Source: Azadirachta indica (lineage: Eukaryota > Streptophyta > Magnoliopsida > Sapindales > Meliaceae). From it: a stretch of DNA of 64,000 nucleotides. This document shows positions 1 to 11,400 of this stretch, in pieces; position 1 is the stretch's first letter; each line of letters begins with the position of its first letter. Both the position numbers and the translations under genes were made by a program. Where the stretch lies: assembly GCA_022749755.1 (NCBI GenBank), contig CM040452.1, forward strand, positions 3,118,350-3,182,349. The letters are read 5' to 3'. The notes beneath the pieces were generated by a model that was not told the origin of the DNA, searched no databases, and saw nothing but the letters and a program-made list of their open reading frames with translations.

Positions 1-2009
1 GTTTAAACAAATATAAGTTTTGAGGCTGAAAAGTTAATTGTTTAATATTAAAAGGATTTAAAATTTATTTATTTATTTTAATTAGAGGGGTAAAATGTAT
101 TGTGTCGGGTTGGTACGGTCTAAAATATTTAGGCCTAGTGTTTCTTGTCGAGTTTGTGTTGTGCCAAATTTTTAAATGGTGGATTGGATATGGTTGGTAA
201 GCTTATTAAATTTGTTTATGCTTATCCTAAGCTCTTAATTTTGTGTTTTTAATCTTTTTAAAAGAAAATTATAAGCTGAATTACTAAAATATCACTTAAT
301 TTAGTTTCTAAATAACTATTAGAATCATATCACTAATTTTTTTTTTAATTTTTAAATTATTTAAAAAATTTTAATTAATTATTTAATTAATTATTCATGC
401 TTTCGCTTCATGTTAGTCTGATATTTATATAAAGTAATAGTTTTCTAATATTTTTTCTATATTATATACAAAAATAAAAATCTTTGTATTGTAACCTTGT
501 CTTGGTTGTTGCTTGTATTAAAATTAATAATTTCATTTATCATAGAGACAATATATCAACCTTGAATATATTTCCAATATCACTTTTATTGTTATTCACC
601 TTATCATTTTTTTAAAAAATAAAATAATTTTTCATGATTTGCTCATTCTTATGGTAACAAAAGAATGATGTGAGGAAATTTTAAACATGTGATAAATTAT
701 ATGATAAATTTTATTTGTTGCTTATAAATTATATGTGTAGTCACCCATATTATATGGGTGAACATCATTTACCTTATGTATCTAATTATTTTTATTATTA
801 TTTTTGAGTTTCAAATTTAATTTCTAATTATTAATAAATTTTATTATTTCTTTGGTTTAACACTTTCAGTTAAAATAAAATAATAAAAATAAGTGTAGTT
901 CAAGGATATTATCAGTTTACAATGAACTGCATCTTCCAATATGAGCCATTAGACGTGATCTAAGAAAAATTACGAATTTAAGTTTAGTAAAACAATTCAA
1001 AATAAATAAATAATTGAAGATTATAATTATTTTTATTATCCATTTTTAGGTAGAAAAAGGCAGTACAAAAAGTTACGGTTCAATTACTCTTACTTTTACA
1101 TTCGCGGTGTATTATATCATTCATATACTCGTAATTTGATTGATAATGTTGAGAAATTTTTTTTAATATATTTAGAAAATATACATACAACAAATTTTTA
1201 TTAATGAATGTATATAGTTAATGTGGTAGGAACGTTCCTATGTAAGAGATTATTGTAATTTTGTGTTATATATATTTACTATTTATGGGTCAATAATTAT
1301 AATTATTATATTAATAAGAGATATTTTAATAGATATATTTACTAATTAAAATAAATTACAAGAAAAGAGATCATTTTTTTCTCAAAAAAAAAAAAGAATT
1401 CAATAATATATTGATTAATGGAGAATAATATGGTTTTTTAATTAAAAAAGGAAATAAAATAATAGCTTGAAAGTAAATGTGGTTGTGTTCTAAAATATTT
1501 AAAAGAATAATGTTGTTTTAACTTCACCAATAAATTTATAAGATAAATTGATTTTTAGATTATAGGTTTCTCTCTTTCTCTAAATCCTGTGAACTCTAGC
1601 CACCAAAAACCTTGTCTTGTTTCTCATTAGAGAAAGAGTAGAATCACTAGTCCGATGAGATTTCTTCGATTTTCTTTTGTTTTTTGGTTTTTTCTTATTA
1701 AATAAATGTAAATTTTTTACTTAGATTTAAATCAATATTGTCTTATTTTTATTTTATAGTGGTTTTTCTCTGTTTAACAGTAGTTTATATCCACTCGTAT
1801 ATAAATATCTACTGGTTTTATTAGTTTTTGATTGTTTATAATATTATGGTGCTATTTTTTTCAAATTTAAAAGATTGAAGAACTACATGAAGAAATTTGA
1901 AGATATTATGTTCTACATATGGAATATTTTATAGCATAACAAGTTTATTACATAAAGTTTGTTGTAATAGGGATAAGAAAAATCAACTAGAGTAGTGGAG
2001 TTAAAACAA
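1..2009. other. AT-rich intergenic region
   Basis: This is very AT-rich sequence with frequent stops in all frames and many A/T homopolymer runs. I see no gene, RNA or recognisable intact element in it. Confidence 0.6.
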
Positions 2010-2384
2010 ATACTGCCAATGATAAGCCAGAGGAAGTTGAGGATGACATCAAGTCATCATGCCCATTATGCCCTGGGCAACAAATGTGCTCCAATGGCTG
2101 AGACAAAAGGTCGCAATCCCACGAGGGTAAGCTAACTCCAAAAACTCATCCTCAGTTCGGATTGCAAGTTGCAACTCGCCTGTATGAAGCCGGAATCACT
2201 AGTAATCGCCGATCAGCCATACGACGGTGAATTCGTTCCCAAGTCTTGTACACACCGCCCGTCACACTATGGAAGCTGGCCATGCCCGAAAGTCATTACC
2301 TTAACCGCAAGGAGGGGGGCACCGAAAGCAGGGCTAGTGACTGGAGTGAAGTTGTAACAAGGGAGTTGTACTGGAAGGTGCGGC
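2010..2384 (+). pseudogene. Plastid 16S rRNA 3' fragment (nuclear insertion)
   Basis: The segment reads collinearly with the 3' third of plastid-type 16S rRNA. It runs from the region before 'gatgacatcaagtcatcatg' through 'cacaccgcccgtcacac' and 'ctagtgactggagtgaag' to 'ggaaggtgcggc' near 2384, just short of the mature 3' end. Many positions differ from the functional rRNA by C-to-T or G-to-A changes (for example 'actgccaatgataagccag'), as expected of an old methylated nuclear insertion. The 5' two thirds, the other rRNA genes of the operon and any plastid flank are missing. It is surrounded by nuclear AT-rich DNA, so it is a plastid-derived insertion (NUPT) and not a working rRNA gene. A mitochondrial or bacterial source is less likely because the long matching stretches are plastid-like. 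Confidence 0.93.
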
Positions 2385-3320
2385 GACAGAGAAGCAGTTA
2401 TAGAGAAACTTCTGGTGGGGCTCTAAGCTAAAATATTTTTTGTAGTTAAAAACACCAAATGTGCAGGTGTTACATTTATTTTCTCCATATACTTAAGTGA
2501 ATGTTATTATTTATTTGATTATATGCTCTAATGATTTCTGTAATATCTTAGAAATATTAGGTGTAAATCTGTAATGGCTTTGTGATGTTTTATTTGGAAT
2601 GAAATAAAGGATATTCTTGCTTTCAAAAAATAAAAGATTATGGAAAAATAAAAATGGAGTTTTTTTTAAGATTAAATAGAAAACATTGCCAATCATCTTT
2701 GCTAAAAAAATTGAATAAATATTTAAGATGTGTTGTTAAATGCATTAAAACATGTGTTTATTAAGTGGAATAAAAGTCCCTGGGTGATAACTTAGGTGGT
2801 TTAGGACGTGTTCGACACTTTTAAATTATGTTGAATTTAAATAATAATAAAAGGTAAGATTTAGTGTTTTTTAATGAAATTTCTCACTTTTATTCAAAAA
2901 ATTTTAAAAGTTTACATTTAAACTAAATTCTAACAAATGTTAAAAGCTATTAGCTAGACCAACCAATGTTTAATGAAAATTAAAAAGCTATTTGAACTGT
3001 AATAGATATAGAATTAATATAGTCTAAAGATTAAAAAAATATTTATGAAAGGCTTGGGTCTTTGTGTATACTATATTCAATTATATTTTTAAAAATTATA
3101 TTAAATTTACAATACTTTAGTAAAAATATAATTATACCCCTATTATTGAAAAATTCTTCGATTTTTTTAATTTTATTTTTTCATCTCATTTATAATTGAA
3201 AGTATGAAAGAAGTAGGCAGATCTCCACTAATCCGGTTTAACGTTGCCCTTGGCAAGCACATAAAACTCCCAAACCAAGACTAGAATAACGTATCCATGC
3301 GTCCAAACAGATCCAAAATT
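2385..3320. other. AT-rich spacer upstream of the eL30 gene
   Basis: AT-rich spacer. From about 3215 the composition becomes mixed as it approaches the promoter of the downstream ribosomal protein gene. No other gene is supported. Confidence 0.5.
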
Positions 3321-3326
3321 CACGCA

Positions 3327-3379
3327 AAACCCTAATCTTGATACTATATAAATAAGCTTCATTTAGGCACCTAGGGTTT
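3327..3379 (+). promoter_or_regulatory. Core promoter of the eL30 gene: telo-box, TATA box
   Basis: A telo-box motif 'aaaccctaat' lies at about 3327-3336. A TATA-like 'ctatataaata' follows at about 3342-3352. A second, inverted telo-box-like 'tagggttt' sits at about 3372-3379, close to the likely transcription start. Telo-boxes are typical of plant ribosomal protein promoters. The ATG follows at 3452, leaving a leader of roughly 80 bases. Confidence 0.7.
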
Positions 3380-3451
3380 CTTGGCTGTGGCGAGCGCTCA
3401 TCTTACGCGCATTTTTTCTCCAACAGAAGCAACAAGCAGGAGCAAGCAACA

Positions 3452-4902
3452 ATGGTGGCCGCCAAGAAGACCGTAAGTCATTCATCTCTCTTTCACAAGC
3501 CTTCTCGTTCTCCTATGCGAACGAATTTGAAATTGGATAGCGAATTGAACACTTGGTTGAATGTGCTTGTTTGGGATATTGCAGAAGAAGACCCATGAGA
3601 GCATCAACAACAGGTTGGCTCTTGTGATGAAAAGTGGAAAGTACACTTTGGGATACAAGACCGTTCTTAAATCCCTGAGAAACTCTAAAGGTATTTTTTT
3701 TATTTTGTCTATTTTTAGCATACCATCGATCATCTTGTCTGTTTGGAAATTAGTTGTCTATGTTAGTTTTGGGAAATACCATAGGGATAAGTTTCTGAAG
3801 TAGCAATTTGTAAATTTAAGCTATGAAGATCTGGCGTGTTGCTAATTTGTGCCAAGAGTTATTGGTTCTTACTTTAACTTATTAAATCAATTTTTTTATC
3901 TTTCAATCTTATGCAAGATGCCTGTGTGAGTGTGGAGCAGAACATTTTAGTAGCGTGGATTGTGAAATTTAGGCTGCTTGTGGTGCTTGAATGTATTTAT
4001 CTGAAGATTTCAGCTACTGGAAATTTGCTGACATGTATTTTTCCTTCTCTGGCAGGGAAATTGGTTATCATTGCCAACAACTGCCCACCTCTCAGGAAAT
4101 CCGAGATTGAGTATTATGCCATGTTGGCAAAGGTTGGAGTCCACCATTACAATGGAAGTAAGCTTCATGTTTGGTTACTACTTTTCATTTCTGCTTATAA
4201 ATGTTGGGATTAGGTTTTAAATTGGAAAAGGCATGTAAACTAAAGAACTATGTTAATTTCATATTGTATATGCTGTGTTAGCTTAATTGAATAGTGCTTA
4301 TTGAACAGTAAGCTAATTGCAAATTGAGTTTGCATAATGTCTCAATTTTTATGGATCAGATTTCATTATAAGTTGGGTATATTATAGGGCCTGGGTTACA
4401 GTTGATTGATATGTGGTGCAGGTGATAGATAGTGATAGTATTCTACTGGGTTTATCACTAAATAGATTATTTGGGTTACCTGAAAACAGTGCGTGCTTAT
4501 GATTGTATAACATGCCAAATTGTGATATAACATCACTTGTATTTTATTTATGCATTGCATATATAGCTCGCTGTATAATTGTATAGTCTGAAATATGATA
4601 TTATTCACCATATAGCATGATATAACCCAAGCTTTTCATTTGCTTATGTTGAAGCATTTCCCCTAAAATTTGGTGTTTTTGTTTGTGTGTTATTTCAGAC
4701 AATGTAGACTTGGGAACTGCTTGCGGAAAATATTACAGAGTTTGCTGCCTCAGCATTATTGATGCTGGTATAATAATTATTCTCCTTAAAAAGCTTTTAT
4801 TTTTCATTTGGAAGTGACAAAATTTTGTAAAATAATTTGTGGTAATCTTGTGATTTAATAGGTGATTCGGATATCATCAAGAGCATGCCTGGTGAGCACT
4901 GA
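3452..4902 (+). CDS. RPL30: 60S ribosomal protein eL30 (L30)
   Basis: This encodes a structural protein of the large cytosolic ribosomal subunit. Five coding exons join in frame: 3452-3472, 3585-3690, 4056-4157, 4699-4767 and 4862-4902, all with GT-AG introns. The product is 112 residues, the usual length of plant eL30. It begins [20 protein letters not shown] and has the L7Ae/L30e-type RNA-binding fold signature: the [10 protein letters not shown] block (residues 23-32), the [20 protein letters not shown] block (47-66) and [10 protein letters not shown] (82-91). It ends with an acidic SMPGEH tail. The ATG sits in a good plant context (caacaATGGtg). The telo-box promoter fits coordinated expression with other ribosomal protein genes. 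The first exon encodes only seven residues, common in this gene family. No frameshift or lost motif is visible. Confidence 0.97.
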
Positions 4903-5352
4903 TGAATGAGCCAAGAACAATAGCAAAATCTTACTAGGAAGTGTGTCATTTTTCTCAAAATTTATTCTAGGTTGCAAGGTTTGATTTTTGTTAACTAGAA
5001 CAATATATTTGGAACTCAGAAGCTGCTTTGTAGCCTTTTTTGATGGAGACATAATTTGATATGGTGCTGTACTACAACATGTTTGTGAGTTTCTTACAAC
5101 TTTGTTGAGGTGTTTATGTTGGTTTTTTAGCTTTTAATTCTTGAATGTGATATGGGTTTGTTTCAATGGTTAGAACTAGGATTTGATCTCTTAGTTATTT
5201 GTCAAGAATCTGGTGAGACTTGCAATATTTCGCACTCGGTATTACACCATCTGTGTCCCGAATTTCCTGGCATAGTTGCCCACTTTTATGCATTAACAAG
5301 GTTCTTAGGCATAACTCTAATATGGCAGTTATTGCAAGTTTTTCTTTGGGAC

Positions 5353-5462
5353 AGAGATGTATAATAAACCAATGCCTCCATAAAAGATAGAGATGCATAA
5401 TAAACCAATGCCGAAAAACAATCCCTAGAAATGTGTAATAAACCAATGCCTCTAGAAAAGAT
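5353..5462 (+). repeat. Short tandem repeat, three units of about 37 bp
   Basis: Three imperfect copies of a unit built on 'taataaaccaatgcc' start near 5353, 5390 and 5428. Each is followed by a short A-rich linker. The array lies between the eL30 3' end and the GST promoter. No coding potential is apparent. Confidence 0.8.
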
Positions 5463-5574
5463 GAAATGATTTTTAATTACAAAATTGGAAGAAATCGAAT
5501 CTTTACTTCCTATTCTTAAAAATTGAACCCTCATATTAGAGGATAAAAATACCGAAGACCCGCATTTATCATTT

Positions 5575-5955
5575 TAATGATAGGGTTATTAGTGATGAAT
5601 TTTCAAACCCAAGTGATCAGTTTGATATTAGAACAAACTACAGGGACGCCCATGAAAAAGAACAATCCTCAATTTCCACACGAAAAAGGAAATTGTCAAT
5701 AATGATAGGGTCATTGGTGGTGAATTTGGAAACCCAATTGATCACTTTCATATTGGAAACAAACCTCAGGGACACCCGTGAAAAAGAACAATAATTAATT
5801 TCCACACCCGAAGAGATTAATTTATCAGTTATTCAATATTGATAGGGCTACTGGTGGTGAATTTGAAAACCCAAGTATATCAATTTGATATTAGAACAAA
5901 TTTCAGGGACACCTATGACAAAGAACAATCCTTAAATTCCACACGGAAAGATAAA
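5575..5955 (+). repeat. Tandem triplication (about 125-bp unit) in the GST upstream region
   Basis: Three diverged direct copies begin near 5579, 5703 and 5838. Each starts around 'gatagggt/ctatt' and carries 'ggtgaatttg', 'aaacccaa', 'ttgatattagaacaaa' (or close variants), 'cagggacacc' and 'aaagaacaat', then 'tttccacac'. The third copy ends about 70 bases before the GST start codon. It therefore lies in the proximal promoter or leader of that gene. Short ORFs inside it are not conserved between copies. Confidence 0.88.
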
Positions 5956-6020
5956 AAGGCCAAAACAAAGACATTGATCCCATTGACTCCGAATTCAAAG
6001 TCTTTGTTGGAACTGCAATT

Positions 6021-6829
6021 ATGGAAGAAGAAGTGAAGCTCCATGGATTCTGGGCAAGTCCCTACAGTCACAGAGTGATATGGGCACTGAAACTTAAGGG
6101 CATCAAATATGAATACATAGAAGAAGACCTTTCCAATAAGAGTGATCTGCTTCTGAAATACAACCCAGTTTATAAGAAGATCCCTGTACTTGTTCATGGT
6201 TCAAAACCTGTTGCAGAGTCTCTTGTTATTCTTGAATACATTGAAAATGCCTGGCCTCACCATCCCTTGCTCCCCACTGATCCATATCTTAGAGCCTTGG
6301 CTAGGTTCCGGATCCAGTTTGCAGAAAGCAAGGTTAGTTCTATATTTTTGTACTCATTAATAATATGTTAAGGTTTTTCAATCTCATCCACCCTACTTAT
6401 TATCATGATTAATTAGTTTTTAGATAGTTTTTTACATAACAAAACCTAAGATTATCTGGATTAATATTGCAGGGTCTAATTTTCTTTGAATATTTTCGAG
6501 CAAAAGAGAAAGAGGCCCAAGAAAAGGCAAGAAAAGAAGCAATAGAAGTGCTTAAAGTGATAGAAGAGCAAGTGCTAGGAGATCAAAAGTTTTTTAGTGG
6601 TGAGTCAATTGGAATGATTGATATAGCATATGGGTGGCTAGCACATTGGCTCCAACCCATGCAACAAACTGTGGGCATTCCACTGTTGGATCCAACCACT
6701 TTCCCTCTCTTGGATGCTTGGATTCATAACTTCAAACAAGTTGTTGTTGTCAAAGAAAATCTTCCTCATCCAGGGAAACTGTTGGCCCATTATCAACGTT
6801 TTAGAGCTTGGATTGTTGCCGATGATTAA
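6021..6829 (+). CDS. Glutathione S-transferase, tau class
   Basis: This is a cytosolic dimeric enzyme that conjugates glutathione to electrophiles; plant tau-class members act in detoxification and stress responses. Two exons, 6021-6332 and 6473-6829, join in phase 0 across a 140-base GT-AG intron. They give 222 residues, normal for the class. The thioredoxin-like N-terminal domain (about 1-80) has the catalytic Ser13 in [11 protein letters not shown]. The G-site blocks are NKS (39-41), KIPVLVHG (53-60) and [10 protein letters not shown] (66-75). The all-helical C-terminal domain starts with [10 protein letters not shown] (about 87-96) and ends with HYQRFRAW. The single intron after the first third of the gene is typical of tau GSTs. 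The ATG at 6021 begins MEEEVKLHG, the expected N-terminus. A tandem triplication lies directly upstream. The specific paralogue and substrates cannot be told from sequence. Confidence 0.95.
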
Positions 6830-7205
6830 TTATTGTCATGCTGGAATTAGAGGTGATAAATGTGTTGTGCCGATCTTTATACTGTTCTATTAAAATTTTG
6901 TGTTTAAAATAAGAGTATAGTTTGAGTTTATGTAAACTTGTGTCGTATTAGTCTGTTTATTGCTCTATTGAATTTTTGCGGTGGAAATACGAGTTTGGTT
7001 CAACTTTATGTGAATTCATGTGTTATGTTGGTTCATGTGTTATTTTGTAAAACTTCTGTCCCTAAAATGTGAATATAAACTCTGTGTGAACTCCCGTGCA
7101 ATATCGATCTATTACTATATATCAAGCCGATTTATTTACCACTTCATTCTATATAATAAATTTTTAAAATTTCTTGTGTTGTATGAATTATTAATAAATT
7201 TCAAA
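6830..7205. other. GST 3' flank, AT-rich
   Basis: Probable 3'UTR followed by AT-rich sequence. No further gene is supported. Confidence 0.4.
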
Positions 7206-7409
7206 ATATTTAACATTTAATTTTTTTAGTTTATTTTATTTTAATGGAATTGAATAACCTGTTGGTACTTTTTTATTATAAAATTCTGTTAGATATACAA
7301 ATTTAGTAAATATATGACATTTAGTTTTGTAGTTTATTTTATTTTAATGGAATTTGGTAACCCGTTGATACTTTTTTATTATAAAATTCTGTTAGATATA
7401 CAAATTTAA
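7206..7409 (+). repeat. Tandem duplication, about 101-bp unit
   Basis: Two nearly identical direct copies lie at about 7206-7306 and 7307-7409. Shared blocks include 'agtttattttattttaatgg' and 'cttttttattataaaattct', followed by 'gttagatatacaaattta'. The few differences suggest a fairly recent local duplication. It is non-coding. Confidence 0.9.
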
Positions 7410-7774
7410 TTGTATAAATTAATATGGTAATATTTATTATTGTCATAACATCTTAAAATTCATATAAGTAAAAAAATCATTTTTCCCACACTCTTTTTAT
7501 GTATGGAATATTTGTGTATATTTCATAATTCATTTAAAATATTATTTATATGAATTACTTAAATAAGAATTAATAATAATACAAAGAATATATTTTATAA
7601 TAGCAAAAGTATATATTTAAATGTTTTTAATTATACATAAACTATCTAAATTTGTAATAATTAAATTTGAAGTACTACTCATATATTTAAGTAGTTTATA
7701 TTTGAAGTAATTTAATTAAATAAATATTGGGAGAATAATTTTCTTATTTTTGGTGACCCAAAATCAAATTCGAT

Positions 7775-8145
7775 AGATTGAGTGTCTGTTTAGTTTGATC
7801 TTTTTATTAATCAAAATAATTTTTTAACAATAAAAAAATCTCTTTCAAATTCTTTTGTGTTATTTAGTTGGCATTAAAAAAAAAATTTTAATTTAAAAAA
7901 TTATTTTTCTTTTATAAAAAAATCAAAATTTAAATTTTTGATAATATAGCTTCTACAATTTTTTCTGTAAAATTATTTAAAATACTCTTATTTTATTTTA
8001 AAAAATTTATTTTATTTTAAAAAATTTAACGCATTACTTTAAAATAAAAAATTAAATATTTATCTATTAAAGTAATTGTTTAAATTTTTTTAAAAGTTAT
8101 TTATAATAATTAAATAGTTAATAAATTTTTATTAAAAAATTTAGA
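7775..8145. repeat. Dispersed AT-rich repeat, copy 1
   Basis: About 370 bases resemble the block at 35835-36190. Shared order: 'gttatttagttg(g/a)ca', 'taaaattatttaaaatact', 'ttattttaaaa', 'attaaagtaatt', then 'ataattaaat-gttaataaat'. It is non-coding. It may be a non-autonomous element, but I could not define terminal inverted repeats or a target duplication. Confidence 0.65.
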
Positions 8146-8497
8146 GCGAAAATTTTATCGAGGATCCGCTGTAGATGGAATTGGAACCCGAACTCGAACC
8201 CGGATCCAAGTAACCATCCAATATCTTTTTGCCTTCTGGTAATTCATCTAGAGATCCCATCGCGAGAAAAAATTAACCATCTACATATCCCAACACTGTT
8301 GAAATTTTCCTTCTATTTATAACCATTCTTCCAACTTCTCCATTATATCATTATCATAATTTAAAACAGAAAAAATTAAAACATAATGTGATTTAATGCA
8401 AACCCACTAAATTGCATTTCCCAAATCGCCGATCTCTAACAACAGAAATCCGAACTGAATAATTGTGTATTGGGGTTAGGTTAATTTAGGTTAGGTA

Positions 8498-11400
8498 ATG
8501 GATAGTTTCAGTGCGGAAGATCTGTCGACGATTGGAGGCATCGCCACCGTTTCGCTTCTGCATTCGTTTATTCCAACGCATTGGCTTCCTTTCTCCATTG
8601 TCGGCCGCGCCCAGAAATGGACTCTGTCCAGAACCCTATTTGTCAGTACGTTCTGTTCTGTTCATCTCCTTCTTCACTCTGCATATATTTACTTACCATT
8701 TTCTCTATGTGTTGAAATAGATCGTATAGTTGTCTTGAGGGATACAATTATTTGATGGTCTGCTTGGAATCGGACTATGTCTTCTTATGTCATTGTAGGG
8801 AGATTATCGTTAATTTCTCGAGTTTTTGATAGTACACTGTGCCAAAATTGGTGTAAAATATATGCGTTAATTTTGCAGAGACTTCTTTTAGATAATAATG
8901 CTATGAGTGTATATCAATGTGTGTTAGTATAATTCTACCACATTGGTTTTGTTGAAGTGGGAAACCATGGAAATGCTCAAGTAATCTTTTGATGTAACTG
9001 TGACCTTGTTCTAGGGCTTTGAAAAGAACAAGGGTTAAGCTATCTTACAGAAATGATGGTGTCCAAAAGTTACTGGTTGTCCTTGGTGTTGTAACTTGTA
9101 GTATGGTATATGCATCCAATTCTTTTATTTCTCCCTCATACGTTGGTCTATTGGAGCTTGGACGCTAAAGATTTTTTGCAATTCAACTTTAGTTTACAAT
9201 AGTTGGGTAGAAATGGTATATATATATATATATACACACCCCACACACAACTACTTTGGGGTGTGTGTGTATAGTATTTGTTGACTTCAACTTATATGTA
9301 GTAGATGGGTTAGATTGGTATATTGTTGCTTAATGCTAGCTATAAAAGTTGCATTTCTTATTTAGGTAGAATAGTGGACTCATTGTAATAATTTTCTGCT
9401 AATATTGTGGGCATATAATTCTGCATAGAGTTATAGATTTCCAAAGTGGATTCTTTCTGCATTTTCAAAGGATAGAATGGTTGTGATATTCGCGAGAACC
9501 TTTGCTTGCTGGTGCAAATCATGATATGATTTCTTGTTTTTGGTTAGTAACTTAGTATATACAGCTTAGTGTCAGTTAACAAATACTATGCAATGTTGAA
9601 GTCATAAGATAACAGGAGAACCTTTGGAGTGCTATATCATGATGCAGTTTCTTGTTTTTGTTAGTAACCTAATATCAGTTAAAAAATAATTTTGCATTTT
9701 TGAATAATAAGATAATTGGAGAACCTTTGCTTGGTGTTGGTGGTGCTATGTCCAGATGCGACTCTTGTTCTTGGTTAGTAGCTCATTATCTGGTTGGTTC
9801 ATCTGACTTGCATTTCACATTAAATGATTTGGATGATTTTAAAGTTATAGGAATTGTGGATGTAGATTTTCAAATAAATGCCTTTTGGGATATTCTCGAT
9901 GGCTTTGCTTGTTTATATTTTGTTATGGATCTGAAGTTCATGTTTCTGTCTGCCACTTAACTCTTATTGTTTAAACTCATTTAGCTAGTTTTCTAGTTTG
10001 GTCATTGTTGTCCTGATTGAATTTTCTTGGGTTGTGTACTTTCTCATAATTTCAAGAGATTGTGGCTTCTCGACTACCGCCTTTGATAAAATTCTTTATA
10101 CTATTTGTAAATCACTCTTGGATTATATATTAACATGTGGACGTCATACGTGTAAAAGTTGCAATCTGAAATTGGTACCTTCTATATTTGCTCATGAAGT
10201 CTGGTTCTTACATTCAATTTTAGGACATCTGTATATATTTTTAAGGCATGAAAATAAAATTTTCAAATATTGATGTTATAGTGCTCCTGATACTCATTTT
10301 TCCTTATATATTCCCTTCATGTAGCTGCATTTGGAGCAGTTTTGCATGTAATATCCACTTCACTTCTTGGAATAACAGCAATCACTATGGCAAACACTAT
10401 TGCTGGTGAAGAAACGGTGCATAAACTTGCTTCACTTCTGCTTGTAGTTCTTGGTGGCAGCTATGTATTGTTGTTCCTATCTGGAAAGGGTGGCCACAGT
10501 CATTCCCACAATCAACCCATGGAGAAAATGGCTGTTGCAGGGCTTGTCCTTGTTCCTGCATTATCTCCTTGTGCAACCACACTTCCAGTGTTTCTTGCTG
10601 TTGGGAATTCATCCTCCATGATGGTACTAGCCATCATAGTGCTTTTATTCAGGTATCAATGCTGAAGGCATTCACTTTCAATTTATATGTTCGGGTTTTA
10701 TGTTTCGCAATTCTATAAAATTTATCATCAATAAGACCTTTAGTTTTTTAGATTGACTAAAAACAATTTGGAGCAAAGCTGGCAAGATTAATTGCATATA
10801 CCACATGAAAGGTTCGTTTCAATATAGGCAAATGTAAAATGACCAGTTTTCTCTCTCAAACATGCCCGTGCAAATGCATGGTTATTTATCATTTAATTTA
10901 GTAATTCCATATACATACTCATGGATAGCTGTTTCTGATTCACCATGATTTTGGTTCTGAAGTTTCTCAAGTTGTAAATTCCTTCCACATTCTTGCTCAA
11001 GTGAACATTTTGAGGGGCAATCGAGTCAGTTGAAAATCTTATTATAAGTTGTGAGATGATTGAGTTTAAATAGTTAAGTTTGGCTTTTCACTTCCATATT
11101 TGTTGTAAGCATTCTTAGGCCAAGTGTGTTTTGAATTGGTGGTTTTCAGGTTTACTGGACCTGAGATCTTTGCCCTTTATTATTGGCTGTTATATTTGAA
11201 AAGTTGATGCTGCTATTGTCTTTTATGTCAATCCATTGTACTATCAAATTTACATCCTCGATTCTGTCTAGTCAATTGGATAGTTGAGCATACTAGCCGG
11301 GATCTTTCTTTTATTGACTGCAGTTGATAAGAATATCAATATGGTCTTGAGTTATATACATTGCAACTTATTTTCCAAATGTAAAGCTTGATACCTCCTT

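Noticed and set aside
2169..2431. Two overlapping ORFs in the 16S fragment
   Set aside because: They are translations of rRNA-derived sequence.
5839..6036. 65-codon ORF overlapping the GST start
   Set aside because: It comes from the third copy of the tandem repeat, is broken in the other two copies and overlaps the real start in a different frame.
9700..10273. Two ORFs of 86 and 91 codons
   Set aside because: Both lie in intron 1 of the membrane-protein gene, match no family and have no conserved features.
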